A stretch of DNA of 64,000 nucleotides from Obscuribacter phosphatis_A (GTDB lineage: Bacteria > Cyanobacteriota > Vampirovibrionia > Obscuribacterales > Obscuribacteraceae), in the NCBI GenBank assembly GCA_017303615.1, contig JAFLCK010000027.1:7825-71824 (forward strand), in the 5' to 3' direction. The first letter of the stretch is position 1. Every line of letters starts with the position of its first letter. A program made the position numbers and the translations under genes. The notes beneath the pieces are model-generated. The model worked only from the letters and a program-made list of their open reading frames with translations, did no database searches and was not told where the DNA came from. Below, in pieces: positions 9,198 through 19,500 of this stretch.

Positions 9198-9497
9198 ATG
9201 CGTGCTTCCGGCGCCGTATCCAGATGGATGGTCTTTTCTGTTTTGACCGTGCAGCTTGTCTTTTCGGCAGCAGCCTATTCTCTGGCTTATGGGCAGAGTT
9301 CGCAACAGGTCTATAACAGCCTGGCAAAAAGCAGAGACTCTTTGCTCGATCAAAGACGCTACTTGCAGACTGAGTCCGACCGACTTGGTCAGCAAATCAG
9401 TAGTCTGCAGGCGCAACTTGACAGGGTGAATGCCTACATGCGAGACAACGATAAGGCTCTACGTGATGTTGAGCAGGCAATGAGGCAAGCACAATGA
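9198..9497 (+). CDS. Small secreted coiled-coil protein
   Basis: A 99-residue protein with a signal peptide (hydrophobic residues 11-27, cleavage likely around Y-G-Q-S). A mature part of about 65 residues follows and reads as one helix (Q-R-R-Y-L-Q-T-E-S-D-R-L-G-Q-Q-I-S-S-L-Q), probably a coiled coil. GGGAGA stands just before the ATG, a good ribosome site. The stop overlaps an in-frame ATG of the next reading frame (ATGA at 9494-9497), so the two genes may be translationally linked. No family recognised. Confidence 0.75.
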   Translation: MRASGAVSRWMVFSVLTVQLVFSAAAYSLAYGQSSQQVYNSLAKSRDSLLDQRRYLQTESDRLGQQISSLQAQLDRVNAYMRDNDKALRDVEQAMRQAQ

Positions 9498-9598
9498 TGA
9501 CTGTCAATGAGACACTTATTGAGACTGTTAAAGAGACCGTAGACCAGACTTCAAACAAAATCGCCAAAATTGAGTTGAATTGCCGGAGACAACCAGTC

Positions 9599-10201
9599 AT
9601 GAAAAATAGAGCAATGAACAGATTTATCTCAGTCGTCGCCTTCTCGGCAATCTGGACTTTTGCCGGTCTGCCAGCACAAGCCTCGGCAATCGAAGATTCC
9701 GGTCACCACAAAGCAACCGAGAAGAGCGAGCAGACCGATAAGTCTCACGGCTGTCATGTTAAATGCACCTCTCCCCATGCTGCCTGTGAAGAGTCTCAAA
9801 AGGTTATCGATACTCTCAACCATTTGGTAAAAGCTCTGAACGACGGAGATTTCGCTACTGTCGGCGAATATATGGACGAGAATATCTCTACTTTCGATGA
9901 AGGCAGCAAAAAGCTGATTGTCGGTCGTGAGTCAGTCTTAGCCGAAATGAAAAGGCGCTACGAGAAGTCGAAGCAAGATTCTGAGGGCGGTACCGTGTCC
10001 TATCATATTGAGCATCCCTATGCTCAGGTCAGTGGCGACCGGGCCACTGTCACTTTCGTGATCAGAAAGACTGTGAACGGCAAGACTCCCATTGCTATGG
10101 AATCGCATAGCACCGATGTTTTTGTTAAACACGAAGGCAAATGGAAGAAGTTGCACTATCGCAGCAATTGGAAAAAGATAAGCGTCAAGGCTGATTCTTA
10201 G
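9599..10201 (+). CDS. Secreted SnoaL/NTF2-like protein
   Basis: The frame opens at 9494, overlapping the previous stop. I prefer the ATG at 9599 because it has GGAG about ten bases upstream and gives a clean signal peptide (M-K-N-R-A-M-N-R-F, hydrophobic core, A-Q-A-S-A). The mature 170 or so residues start with a His/Cys-containing linker. A SnoaL-like/DUF4440-type NTF2 fold follows: L-V-K-A-L-N-D-G-D-F, F-D-E-G-S-K-K-L-I-V-G-R-E-S-V, and an ending W-K-K-L-H-Y-R-S-N-W. Such domains bind small ligands or act as accessory domains, and this copy should be periplasmic. It pairs with the small coiled-coil gene just upstream. Confidence 0.8.
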   Translation: MKNRAMNRFISVVAFSAIWTFAGLPAQASAIEDSGHHKATEKSEQTDKSHGCHVKCTSPHAACEESQKVIDTLNHLVKALNDGDFATVGEYMDENISTFDEGSKKLIVGRESVLAEMKRRYEKSKQDSEGGTVSYHIEHPYAQVSGDRATVTFVIRKTVNGKTPIAMESHSTDVFVKHEGKWKKLHYRSNWKKISVKADS

Positions 10202-10260
10202 TTTGTTTGAAAATTGATTTGCGGTGCTGACTTATTAGAGAGTTAGTCGGTGCCAGCCTT

Positions 10261-10330
10261 GGTTTGTTTCAGTCTTGGTTGGTTTCAGACTTAGGTTGTT
10301 TCAGACTTAATTAGTTCCAGGCTTAATTGG
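10261..10330. repeat. Degenerate ~17-bp tandem repeats
   Basis: Three to four imperfect units of roughly GGTTGGTTTCAGACTTA run through 10261-10330 between two convergent genes. They extend into the last codons of the leftward hydrolase. No terminator with a T-run is evident. Confidence 0.6.
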
Positions 10331-11332
10331 TCCTGCTGACAAAATATATTCTAGACCCTTCAAATATTGGCTGGAGGGCGGCACTCCGTGCTTCTCGTCA
10401 AAGCTTATCAGCTCTGAAGCGATACCCTCTTTCTGAAGAGCCGCCACGATATCTTTTTGCATCTTCACCGGCACCACATCGTCTTGGTTCGCCGAGAGTA
10501 CGGCAAAGCGAATTTTTTTTAGACCTTCTTTGCCCTCAGAGTCTTTCAGTCTCTCAAAGAGGCTGTGCCTTTTGTAGGCTTGGTTTTGTTCCGGCAGACC
10601 CAGAGCTTCGGCAAGACCTGCTTGTACTATCTTAGAATTTGTCGTCTTGAATAACTCTGCTAAATCGCCGGCTGCTTCACAGGCGATTACACCGACAATC
10701 TTTTCCTTTATGTCGGGTGCCGCTAGAAATGAATAAGCAAGAGCCGAGGCGCCTCCCATGGAAGTACCCACCACTATTATTTTCTCAGTGGGGTAGCGAT
10801 TTAGCACAGCACGCACGTTTTGATTAGTATCAGCCAAGGCTTTGTCGTTTAGCCAAGAAGTCTTGCCTCGATAATCGACCGAAAGAAAGGTGGCAGATTG
10901 CAGCCGTTCTCTCAAGGCATGAGCGATTGGCTTGTCCACAGGCGCCATATAGGGCTCCATATATGTAGAGCCCATGCCATGGAAGTAGAGCATTAAATAG
11001 GAGTGTTCTTTTGCCTGTGGTATCATCGGCGGTGAGAGAGCATAGAGGCTTTCGGCGCCGTCGATTTCAGCTACGAAATATTCCCGTTCCGGTGCTCCTT
11101 TCTCGCCCAATTCACCTTGCTTAAAGGCATTGATATTGCCCATCTGGTTGATATTGCTGGTCAAGACATCTCTTTCTTTTTTGATGCCTTTCAACTTAGA
11201 TTGGTTGCCCATGTACAGAAAGAAAAAGACCATGCCGGCTATATCAAGCCCAATGGCCAGCACTAACACTGCTATCAGCAGCTTCATCTTCAGTGCAGAT
11301 TGGTTGGGCTTGGAGTTCAGATGCCCCTCCAC
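10307..11332 (-). CDS. Membrane-anchored alpha/beta hydrolase
   Basis: A 341-residue protein with one N-terminal membrane segment (about residues 16-40). The serine-hydrolase fold follows: an oxyanion-type L-Y-F-H-G-M-G-S, the nucleophile elbow G-T-S-M-G-G near residue 190, an acid candidate in A-N-Q-D-D-V-V-P, and the catalytic His in F-D-E-K-H-G-V near residue 315. The triad looks complete. It is probably an outward-facing esterase or lipase of unknown substrate. Its start overlaps the end of the PhyH-like gene by 16 bases, so the two are likely expressed together. Confidence 0.85.
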   Translation of the reverse strand: MEGHLNSKPNQSALKMKLLIAVLVLAIGLDIAGMVFFFLYMGNQSKLKGIKKERDVLTSNINQMGNINAFKQGELGEKGAPEREYFVAEIDGAESLYALSPPMIPQAKEHSYLMLYFHGMGSTYMEPYMAPVDKPIAHALRERLQSATFLSVDYRGKTSWLNDKALADTNQNVRAVLNRYPTEKIIVVGTSMGGASALAYSFLAAPDIKEKIVGVIACEAAGDLAELFKTTNSKIVQAGLAEALGLPEQNQAYKRHSLFERLKDSEGKEGLKKIRFAVLSANQDDVVPVKMQKDIVAALQKEGIASELISFDEKHGVPPSSQYLKGLEYILSAGPIKPGTN

Positions 11333-12294
11333 TCGCCGGTGTATTCACCCATAGCGTCATAATAGAAGGGGCCGCCCTGGTCATGAACGACCAGACGTTC
11401 GCCCAGCCTTGCTAGTTCTACCGACAATTGGCGCAAGACCGGAGAGAGGGCGCCTTGGGCTTGGTAGCGCAGCATTTGATAGGCAATCAAAGAAAGCCGA
11501 CTCTCAAAAGACGGCAATTCAAGGCATTTCAAAAGCGGAGTCTCGAAAGGGCTATGGTCTCTTCGTTGGAAGGCAAGAGCCATAGCCATTCTGGTATGCT
11601 GGGCGTACTTGCTGGAGCGTCCGCCCCAGTGGTAGACAGCTTCATTCCACATAATTACCGAGCCTGCCTTGGCTGGTACTGCTCTTACGTCTTGTAAATT
11701 ATCCACCCCCATGGTGGCCAGATTGTTTGGATAATTGACGTCTTGATGGGCCGGCAGTATGTACATACAACCGTTCATCGGATCAGCATCGGTGATAGGA
11801 ATCCAGGCATTAAGAGAAATGGACCGTCCCTTTCTGTCGACCGTGGTCTGCCGTGTGCGGTCACGATGCGGGCGCCAACCGGTGTTGGCCGCACCGGGTT
11901 CTACGCAAAAGGCCCAAAATGCAGGGATGACCTGATACTTCTCGCCCAGAAGTATGCTGAGAAGCCCGTGCAGGTGAAAGAATAGTTCCCAGCTTTCATC
12001 ATAGACAAAGGCAAAAGCAGAGGGCCAGTTCTCCGCCTTAATCTTCGAAACCAGACCGGCTAGCCGCTGCATGTCTTCCAGGGGCAATACTTCATCCAGT
12101 TTGAAATAGCCTTCTTCTTGTAACTGTTCCTGCACCAGCTTCAGCTTCTTATCGTCCAAGTTGATCTGTTTGGCTTGCACAATCTGTTTAGCGTTACTGC
12201 TTTTTTCCGATATGGAAAAACCAGGATTCATCTCGAGCCAGAAGTCTTTACTGGTGGCAAGATCATAGAAGGATGCGTGTGTCAGGTCTATCAT
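11317..12294 (-). CDS. Phytanoyl-CoA dioxygenase (PhyH)-like protein
   Basis: A 325-residue protein of the non-haem Fe(II)/2-oxoglutarate PhyH superfamily. The iron ligands can be read as H-x-D in W-R-P-H-R-D-R-T and the distal His in A-V-Y-H-W-G-G-R-S. A 2-oxoglutarate-binding Arg could be in the latter segment. M-N-G-C-M-Y-I-L-P-A-H between them is typical of the family ('NG.l..iPGSH'). It should hydroxylate a small molecule in the cytoplasm; the substrate is unknown. It is coupled by overlap to the hydrolase gene. Confidence 0.85.
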   Translation of the reverse strand: MIDLTHASFYDLATSKDFWLEMNPGFSISEKSSNAKQIVQAKQINLDDKKLKLVQEQLQEEGYFKLDEVLPLEDMQRLAGLVSKIKAENWPSAFAFVYDESWELFFHLHGLLSILLGEKYQVIPAFWAFCVEPGAANTGWRPHRDRTRQTTVDRKGRSISLNAWIPITDADPMNGCMYILPAHQDVNYPNNLATMGVDNLQDVRAVPAKAGSVIMWNEAVYHWGGRSSKYAQHTRMAMALAFQRRDHSPFETPLLKCLELPSFESRLSLIAYQMLRYQAQGALSPVLRQLSVELARLGERLVVHDQGGPFYYDAMGEYTGEWRGI

Positions 12295-12485
12295 TGAGGC
12301 TAAGGTGATTAATGTCAGTGCTGTCTGGTTGGGGCTATTGCCCTCTGGATATTTTATATTCTAGTGCCATTGCCTCAACTAAGATAGCTTATCTAGATTT
12401 GCAGACAAAGCTCTCTGGTGGGAAAGGAAGCTTTGTATTCTGGGTATTATTCTCAGAGAATAGCTATTTGCAGTTGTAAAGATTA

Positions 12486-13664
12486 ATGGACAGTCAGCCC
12501 GAGAAAACCAGCGAGCGGCAAGAGAAAGTTGTGTCTCTTGAGCTTTTGCAGCGTCGACTTACCATCGCCTTGCTTTCAGTGTTGCTGATAATTGCCGTTA
12601 TTTACCTTTTCTATTTCTTTGCCGATGTTTTTCGCATCTTGGGCATCTCAATTCTCATTTCATATATGTTCATTAATCCGGTGGACTGGCTCAGTCGGCA
12701 TCTTAAAAATCGGGCTGCCTCTATTGTGATTATCTACGGAGTTTGTTTGACCTTAGCGGTGATCGCCTTTCTGATTGTGGTACCGTCTATGGTGTATCAG
12801 ATCAACTTGTTCTTCTCCAACACATTCAAGCAAGTGCCTCATCTGGTCGAGACTTTTCTTCGTTCTCTCACTCCCCTAGATGAGAGACTGGCGGCGGCGA
12901 AAATCCAAGTAAGAGCCATAGACATGATCTCAAAAATGGCGCAGGGTCTGCCCAGTATAGACAGCAGTGCCTTTGTCGGTCGCATGAGCGAGATGGCAAT
13001 GATGACCACTACATGGGCTCTTTATGGACTGTCGATATTGGTTTTGTCCTTTTATTTTCTCTTGGACGGCCATGCTATGAAGAATCGCCTCATTGAACGC
13101 CTACCCTCGCGCGTTCACGATCTGCTCAATTCAATGGCCCATGAAATCGACTTGAACTTACAGTCCTTCTTTAGAGGGCAGATTGTTATGGGCTTTGCCT
13201 TCGGGCTTGTGATGATGGGTATCTATTTACTCTTGGGGGTGCAATACGCCCTCGTGCTCGGCTTGGTTTTGGCAGTCTGGGAAATAGTTCCTGTGGTGGG
13301 ACCGCTTTTGGGTTTTCTGCCGGCTGCTCTGGTCGTTCTTGTAAACGGCATGGACAATGTGCCATTGGAGAGGCTCTGGCAGTTTCTGATAATTCTTGTT
13401 CTCTTCAATGTAGGGCAGTGGATCAAAGATAATCTAGTCGCCCCCCGATATATCGGCAACAAGGTCGGCTTGCATCCGGTGACAATTTTCTTGGCCATCA
13501 TGATTGGTGCCAGGCTGGATGGCATTCTAGGCATCATTTTCGCCATTCCGATGGCGAGCGTAGTCAATGTCATCTATCAGCAGCTTTTGTCCGACCATCG
13601 CAATCGAAAAGCACAGAGCGCAGCCATAGCGCCTAGCGAATCTTTGCCTACATCTTCTAACTAA
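12486..13664 (+). CDS. AI-2E family (PerM-like) transporter
   Basis: A 392-residue inner-membrane protein with about eight membrane segments, the length and layout of the AI-2E/PerM exporter family. The paired N-terminal segments (residues 28-70), the long amphipathic middle, and the C-terminal block V-W-E-I-V-P-V-V-G-P-L-L-G followed by I-G-N-K-V-G-L-H-P-V are characteristic. Members export autoinducer-2 or act as ion antiporters, so the substrate here is not assignable. The ATG start has no strong ribosome site. Transcribed alone. Confidence 0.92.
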   Translation: MDSQPEKTSERQEKVVSLELLQRRLTIALLSVLLIIAVIYLFYFFADVFRILGISILISYMFINPVDWLSRHLKNRAASIVIIYGVCLTLAVIAFLIVVPSMVYQINLFFSNTFKQVPHLVETFLRSLTPLDERLAAAKIQVRAIDMISKMAQGLPSIDSSAFVGRMSEMAMMTTTWALYGLSILVLSFYFLLDGHAMKNRLIERLPSRVHDLLNSMAHEIDLNLQSFFRGQIVMGFAFGLVMMGIYLLLGVQYALVLGLVLAVWEIVPVVGPLLGFLPAALVVLVNGMDNVPLERLWQFLIILVLFNVGQWIKDNLVAPRYIGNKVGLHPVTIFLAIMIGARLDGILGIIFAIPMASVVNVIYQQLLSDHRNRKAQSAAIAPSESLPTSSN

Positions 13665-13763
13665 AGCGCAAATTTAAGCGCTAATTTAAGCGACAAATCA
13701 GAGCCAAATCAGAGCCAGACCAATGCAGTGCACTAGGCAATAGAGCTTTGGGTGCAGTCTAAA

Positions 13764-13964
13764 TCAGTGACCAGCGTTCTGTTGTCTTTCTTTTTGCTGC
13801 TTGAGAGCTTCTTTCTGGGCTTTTTTGGCAGCTTGATCTGGGGTCAATAGCTCTGAACCGCTCATTGTTTTCGACAAATTATTGGCAACAATCGACTGCA
13901 GTACTACTCCAAGGACCACACAGACTCCCAGACCGAGAAGGATTAACTTGGTATTGTTGGACAT
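13764..13964 (-). CDS. Small single-pass membrane protein
   Basis: A 66-residue protein with one membrane segment (residues 7-27) and a C-terminal Lys/Gln/Ala-rich helix (K-K-A-Q-K-E-A-L-K-Q-Q-K-E-R). This gives an N-out or N-in anchor with a charged tail. No family recognised. Coding status rests on a good start, a sensible composition and no competing gene. Confidence 0.6.
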   Translation of the reverse strand: MSNNTKLILLGLGVCVVLGVVLQSIVANNLSKTMSGSELLTPDQAAKKAQKEALKQQKERQQNAGH

Positions 13965-14138
13965 CGTCTACCCGCTTGACCGCTTAACCGATTAATGTAC
14001 TACTTCACATTATAAGAGAGTTTGGGTGGATAAACCATACTGACTACCCCTGTTTGGGTGGAGTGCTGTTTAGACCGAGAGTCGCGGGGTATGATTTAGG
14101 GGATTGACCACATAGACTAGTCAAGAAAGGAGCCTTTA

Positions 14139-15104
14139 GTGAATAGACCGCAGTCAGTCGCCAACCCGCAAGGGCAGGGTCAGAACATGAGCTCTGCCGC
14201 CAGAGCCCTGGTCCAGAATATGGGAAAAGCACTGGTTGGGCAGTCAAAATCCGCCAAGCTTGCCGTAGTGGCGCTCATTGCCGGCGGACATGTGCTTCTG
14301 GAAGACGTACCCGGGGTTGGTAAAACTTTGCTTGCAAAGAGTTTGTCCAACTCTATCAAAGGCAATTTCAAGCGTATTCAGTGCACGCCTGACCTTTTGC
14401 CCTCAGACGTTTCCGGCGTAAACGTCTACGACCAAAAAGAAGGCGTTTTTAAGTTTGTGCCGGGTCCAATTTTCACCAATATCTTGCTGGTAGACGAGAT
14501 CAACCGAGCCACTCCGCGTACACAGTCTTCCCTTCTAGAGGCTATGGAAGAAGGACAGGTAACCAGTGACGGTACGACTAGACAGTTGCCTCCCTTGTTC
14601 TTTGTCATTGCCACCCAGAACCCAATCGAGCATCATGGTACGTTCCCTCTACCCGAAGCCCAGCTTGACCGTTTCATGATTTCTATGTCGCTTGGTTATC
14701 CCCAATCAGATATGGAAGGCGAGATTATTAAGAAATCGCTGCAAGAAGGCTCATTTAACGTAGATTCGATTCTCTCGGTAGAAGATGTCATTGCTGCTAA
14801 ACAAGCTGCCAAAAAGATTTTTGTGCACGATGCCCTAGTCAACTATATCGTTCAAATAGTGCAGGCAACCCGCAAAAACCCTTCCATACTCTTGGGTGTC
14901 AGCCCTCGTGGTAGCGGGCTTTTGGTTAGAGCGGCACAAGCGCTGGCCTTTGTCGATGGGCGAGATTTCGTCACCCCAGACGACATCAAGGTACTTGCTC
15001 CTTGTGTTTTTGGGCATCGTGTCGTTCCGAAAGTTAAGACCAACCGGGTAAGCCATGGTGAACTCATCGAGAAAATCGTCGAGACCATCCCCGTCCCAGC
15101 TTGA
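14139..15104 (+). CDS. MoxR-type AAA+ ATPase
   Basis: A 321-residue MoxR ATPase. The Walker A motif is G-V-G-K-T in E-D-V-P-G-V-G-K-T-L-L (about residues 51-61). Walker B is L-L-V-D-E-I-N-R-A. The sensor region F-V-I-A-T-Q-N-P-I-E and L-P-E-A-Q-L-D-R-F are typical. These cytosolic ATPases act as chaperone-like partners of VWA/DUF58 proteins. The GTG start is supported by AAGAAAGGAG at 14123-14132. The gene overlaps the DUF58 gene by 50 bases, and the classic MoxR-DUF58-transglutaminase order follows. Confidence 0.95.
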   Translation: MNRPQSVANPQGQGQNMSSAARALVQNMGKALVGQSKSAKLAVVALIAGGHVLLEDVPGVGKTLLAKSLSNSIKGNFKRIQCTPDLLPSDVSGVNVYDQKEGVFKFVPGPIFTNILLVDEINRATPRTQSSLLEAMEEGQVTSDGTTRQLPPLFFVIATQNPIEHHGTFPLPEAQLDRFMISMSLGYPQSDMEGEIIKKSLQEGSFNVDSILSVEDVIAAKQAAKKIFVHDALVNYIVQIVQATRKNPSILLGVSPRGSGLLVRAAQALAFVDGRDFVTPDDIKVLAPCVFGHRVVPKVKTNRVSHGELIEKIVETIPVPA

Positions 15105-16569
15105 CGGTGGTGGTGACAAGAAAGCAAAGAAACAGAAGGTTCAGTCTAGACCTTCTGAAATGCCTGATCGGCCATTTGGCACCGGCGGAAAGTATCTAAA
15201 GATTCCGGTTGGCAGGGGTTATACTCTCTATTTTGAGAGCCGCCAAGTTAAGTTCTTGATGCTTTCAATAATCCTCTATTTTTTTGCTGCCTTCGTAGCA
15301 AGCGAGTGGATTTATCTTCTGTCGGCAGGCTTTTTCGTAGCCCTTTTCTTAGGGGTGTTGATACCACTTTTGTCTCTCTCGGGCATCAAGGCTGCCTATA
15401 CCTTGCCCAGTGAAATGGGCTCTGCTGAGTCCACCGATATAAGGATACATTTGGCTAGAAATTTCCCTCTCGCCCCCTTCTCTAATTGTGTTCCGACCAG
15501 GGCCCTGCGTTTGACCATGTCACTGGTAAAGCGTGGCGCCGATGGTAAGCCTTCTACTGTCACTCTTAACCCTGAACCTTGCTATATCGATTGGCTCACG
15601 CAAGATGATTGGTATACCTTTCCCACACCCAGTCTGCGTCGCGGCATCTATTTCCTCGAGACCATCGAGATTTCCACCTGCTTCCCCTTCGGCATAGCCT
15701 GGTGGCAAAGGTCTATCAGTTTGAAAGACAGTCAGAACAAAGAAAATTCTACTGTTACCGTCTATCCTAATGTCCACCCGATCTCGGGCAACTTTCTCTA
15801 CAGGCTAAGCGGCATCACCTCGCCCATGGGGCATGCCACCTCTAGTTCGGTTATAGTGCCGCAGTCATCGAGTTTCCGCTCTGTACGAGAGTTCAAGAGC
15901 GGTGACAGCTTACGGCACATACACTGGGCTTCTTCCGCCCGCTTGGGGCGTTTTCTTGTGCGAGAGTTCGATTCAGAAACCTTGCCTATCTTTGATGTAT
16001 TGCTCAATCTGCGCGGCAGTTATAAAAACGAAGACCAGTTCGAATTGACTGTCACCTTGCTTAACTCTTTGATTCATCTTGGTCATAACCTGGGGCATAT
16101 GCCCCGTTTGCTGATCAATCCGCCCCAGAGCTCGCAAGATGTGCAAGCCATGCTCTTTGACCTACCGCAAATGCCGCCCGGGCTTGGCTTGGTGGCTGAG
16201 ATACTGGCTCGGGTTGAGCCTATCACCAAGTTGGCTGCCGACCGCATGAGTTTTGATGAAGTAGATGAAGTAATCGACTATCGCGAAACTTGGTCAAATG
16301 TTAATGATAGACCGATACTGACAGTGGTGCCGTCCAACGAGAAAATAGTGAAATACAGCCCAGGCAAGGGCGATGTCGTCTGCTGTCCGGTCGATATAAT
16401 TGAAGTACCACCTAACTGGGCCGACTTTGTCGATTTCGAAGAATCGAAAGTTCCGGATGCTAAAGCCGCTAGAGGAACCGTGCGCCGTAACAAGGCTATT
16501 GAATTCGGTCCTACAACCGGTACCGAAGTGGCGCGGGTGGAATGGGAAGGAGATCTGGAAAGTCTATGA
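15055..16569 (+). CDS. DUF58 protein of the MoxR operon
   Basis: A 504-residue protein. After a basic Ser/Lys-rich N-terminal stretch it has two membrane segments (about residues 65-105), a beta-rich region, and the DUF58 signature R-E-F-K-S-G-D-S-L-R-H-I-H-W-A-S-S-A-R near residues 278-297. DUF58 proteins are VWA-like partners of MoxR ATPases. The ATG at 15055 lies inside moxR. The next in-frame Met (residue 36, 15160) is a possible alternative, but the family domain starts later, so both are compatible. The stop overlaps the start of the next gene (ATGA at 16566). Confidence 0.92.
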   Translation: MVNSSRKSSRPSPSQLDGGGDKKAKKQKVQSRPSEMPDRPFGTGGKYLKIPVGRGYTLYFESRQVKFLMLSIILYFFAAFVASEWIYLLSAGFFVALFLGVLIPLLSLSGIKAAYTLPSEMGSAESTDIRIHLARNFPLAPFSNCVPTRALRLTMSLVKRGADGKPSTVTLNPEPCYIDWLTQDDWYTFPTPSLRRGIYFLETIEISTCFPFGIAWWQRSISLKDSQNKENSTVTVYPNVHPISGNFLYRLSGITSPMGHATSSSVIVPQSSSFRSVREFKSGDSLRHIHWASSARLGRFLVREFDSETLPIFDVLLNLRGSYKNEDQFELTVTLLNSLIHLGHNLGHMPRLLINPPQSSQDVQAMLFDLPQMPPGLGLVAEILARVEPITKLAADRMSFDEVDEVIDYRETWSNVNDRPILTVVPSNEKIVKYSPGKGDVVCCPVDIIEVPPNWADFVDFEESKVPDAKAARGTVRRNKAIEFGPTTGTEVARVEWEGDLESL

Positions 16570-19500
16570 GCCAGCGAGAGCTTGAAGCCCCTGAAGATTC
16601 GATTCCGCTGAGACTGATTGTCTTTTCGATGACCTTTATTTGTATCGCCAGCTCGCTCGTATTCATTAATACGAGCTGGGGCGTTTCCATCTTACTTGTC
16701 ACACTCTCCTTAATTGGCTCAATTGTTGCTTATCAAAACCGCAACGAGAGACAGAGCTGGATGCAATGGGTGGTTCTCGTGGGTGTTTTGGCGGTCGGCG
16801 CCAACGCTCTCAATGAGTTTCTGCACCCGGTCAATTCAGCCGCCGACTTTTGGGGACCGGTCGTACACTTTGTCGCAGGCATCTTCGCCTTACACACTTT
16901 CGATTTGAAGAGTCGCTCCGATATAAATCTTTCAGCCTTGCTTGGTGCCATCATACTCTGTGCTCTTTCGCCGATTGTGCGCGGTATATACTTTGGTATG
17001 GTCGTCTTTAGCTATATCAGCCTTGGCTGCGCCATGCTCTATTTTGATTGCATGTCGCGCACTCAGCATAATTGGTTGACCAAGCCGATGCTGCCGGCAC
17101 CTCTGGTGCGCAGTGATCGAAAGCGCAGACGTTCTGGTTCGACAGCTCTGACAATGGCTGCTCTGCCGCTCACCGCCCTGGTTGTCTTTCTCTTTGTGCC
17201 TCGCTCGGACAATCTTATCGATGTGATAGTCTCCAGCTTCAAAAATTTCAATTTCAAAGGTTTGATGCGTCTGCTTCCTGATTTAAATAAGAAAACGGAA
17301 GTGAAGAAAAATCCATATGATCCAAATAGCCTCAAGAAGATAGATCTGCCAAATAAGGAACTAAAGCCTGATAATGGCAAGAAAGAAGAGAAAAAGAGCA
17401 CGGTGAAACCTGGTCAGGCCGACGCACCTAAACCTGACGCCAAGAAAGAAGAAGAACGGAAGAAGCAAGAGAAAGCTAAGGCCGAAAAAGAAAAGGCCGA
17501 AGAAGAAAAGTCTAAGAAAGCCGCTGCCAAACCGCCTCTAACTGAGGCCGAGAAGAAAAAAGCCGAGAAAGAGGCAAAAGAAAAGGCCAAGAAAGACGCC
17601 GAGAAAAACGCCCGTAAAGATGCCGAAAAGAATGCCAAGACTGATGCTGCGGCCGCTGTGCAGAAGTTGCAGGAAGAAGCCCGTAGAAAAGCTGAAGCCG
17701 AGGCCTTGAAGAAAGCAAAAGAGGCGGCTAAAAACGCTTCTAAAAACGCCGGTAAAAATGCCCAGAACAAGCAGGCGCAGAAGGGCAAAGATGGCGCTGG
17801 GAAAGCTAAACCAAAGCCTTTGACACCGCTTACTCCCGCCCAAAAAGATGCTCTTTACCGTGACTTCAAGCCGGAACTATTCCCCTCGCAATTGAATGTC
17901 GATGCCAGGCACAGCGATAGACTCTCCGAGCTGATTCTCTTCCGGGTAATGAGCACCCGTATTTTCTATCCGCGTCTCAGTGCCTATGATACTTTCGACG
18001 GTTCCACCTGGACGCGCAGCAAAGAAAGTCTTTCGCACAAAATAGTCGAAATTAAGACCGATGCCGGGCCAAACTCCAAACCTGTATTAAGAGATGGAGT
18101 GCAATTAGATGCTAATGGGCAGCCCTTGAAGGAGCTTAGTGCCGAAGAAGAAGCAGATCTTGAGTTGGCCCGAGAAAAATTCTTCAAGGAAGAGAAAGAA
18201 GAAGCTGGCTTTGGTCCCGCTGAGAGCGTGCACTATCTTATCTCCAAGTCCGATAAGTCGCAGTACGATCTCAAACAGGCACAGCCTTTCCGCGTCCCTA
18301 AAAAGATGCCCTATGTCGATCTCACTCAGTCTTATGAAATATTGATGGATATCGGCAATGATCTGCCTTCCTGCTGGATTCCCCAGAGCCTTGGTTTTTC
18401 CGGCAGCACTGCCGTTATCGATGATTACGGCAGGGTGAGTTTCCCAGAACCTATTGGCAAAGGGGCTCAGTACAAAATGTCGTCCAGCTGGCCTGTCAGT
18501 GACTTGACTGCCATGCGAGAAGCCGAGCCTCTCAACCCTCAAGATGAAGCAGCCTTGCGCGAGAAGCTGGCAAACTACCTGCAATTGCCTGAGGGCCTAG
18601 ACCCGGCTGTTAAGCAGTTTGGCGATACAGCAATAGGCGGTGTGGGAAACTGGTTTGCCCAAGCAGAGAAACTCTGCTTGGCTGTCCGAGCAAATTCCAG
18701 TCTATCTAATGAAGATCTAGATAAGGTTCCCCCTGCCGCTGCGCCCCCGACTCAAGAAAGTGACGCGGCAAGCGAAACTGCCCCGACTGAAGAAGTGGCC
18801 AGCCCACCCAGCGACAAAGTCTATGATTTTCTCTTTGGGCGCAAGGCTGGAGACAGCAGAAGATTTGCCACAGCCCTTGCCGTCTTGTGTCGCCAGCAAG
18901 GACTGCCTTGCCGAGTGGTCAACGGATTTCAATCGGGCACTTTCAACAAAGTAAATGGTACCTACGAAATCCATGGTTCTGACAGCTTAACTTGGGTGGA
19001 AGTCTATATTCCAGACTATGGTTGGATTTCATTTGATGCCACTCCTGATGGTGTCTTGCCCGATCAGAAGAGGGAAGAAGGTTACAATCTCGGCACCTTG
19101 ATCAAGGCGCTCAATGAACAGTTAGGTCTTGATGAGGGCGAAGGCATAACGCCCAAAAAAGTCTTTGCCGTCACCACTTTTGCTCTCTCTTGTTTGATTG
19201 CCCTCGCCGGTATCATATATGGTGTAATTGTCCTTTTGCGCTATTTGAAGAACCGCAAAGAAAGCTATCCCCGTGGACCGGAGTGGCCGGTCTACAAAGC
19301 CCTGATGAAAGACCTGAAGAAAGCGCAACTGGAGCGAGAGACTACCGAAAGCGGTAAGCAGTATGTCAGTAAAGTTGGAGAAATTTCAAAAGAGCGGCGC
19401 GAGCAGGGAGGCACGATGCCTGATGAATTGCCTCAGGCTCTTGGCGATTTCTTTGAAGTGTATGAAGCCATGTTCTTTGGCAACAAGGGCAGTAAGGAAA

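Noticed and set aside
8061..9416. Extended 451-codon form of nadC
   Set aside because: The extra N-terminal 134 residues have no family similarity and overlap the divergent gene and its promoter.
13665..13682. Stem AGCGC/GCGCT after the AI-2E-type gene as a terminator
   Set aside because: A 5-bp stem without a T-run; the surrounding bases are just short direct repeats.
17414..17843. Long antisense ORFs opposite the Lys/Ala-rich part of the transglutaminase-like gene
   Set aside because: They are shadows of a low-complexity AAG/GCC-rich segment and give Phe/Leu/Ser-rich products with no start support.
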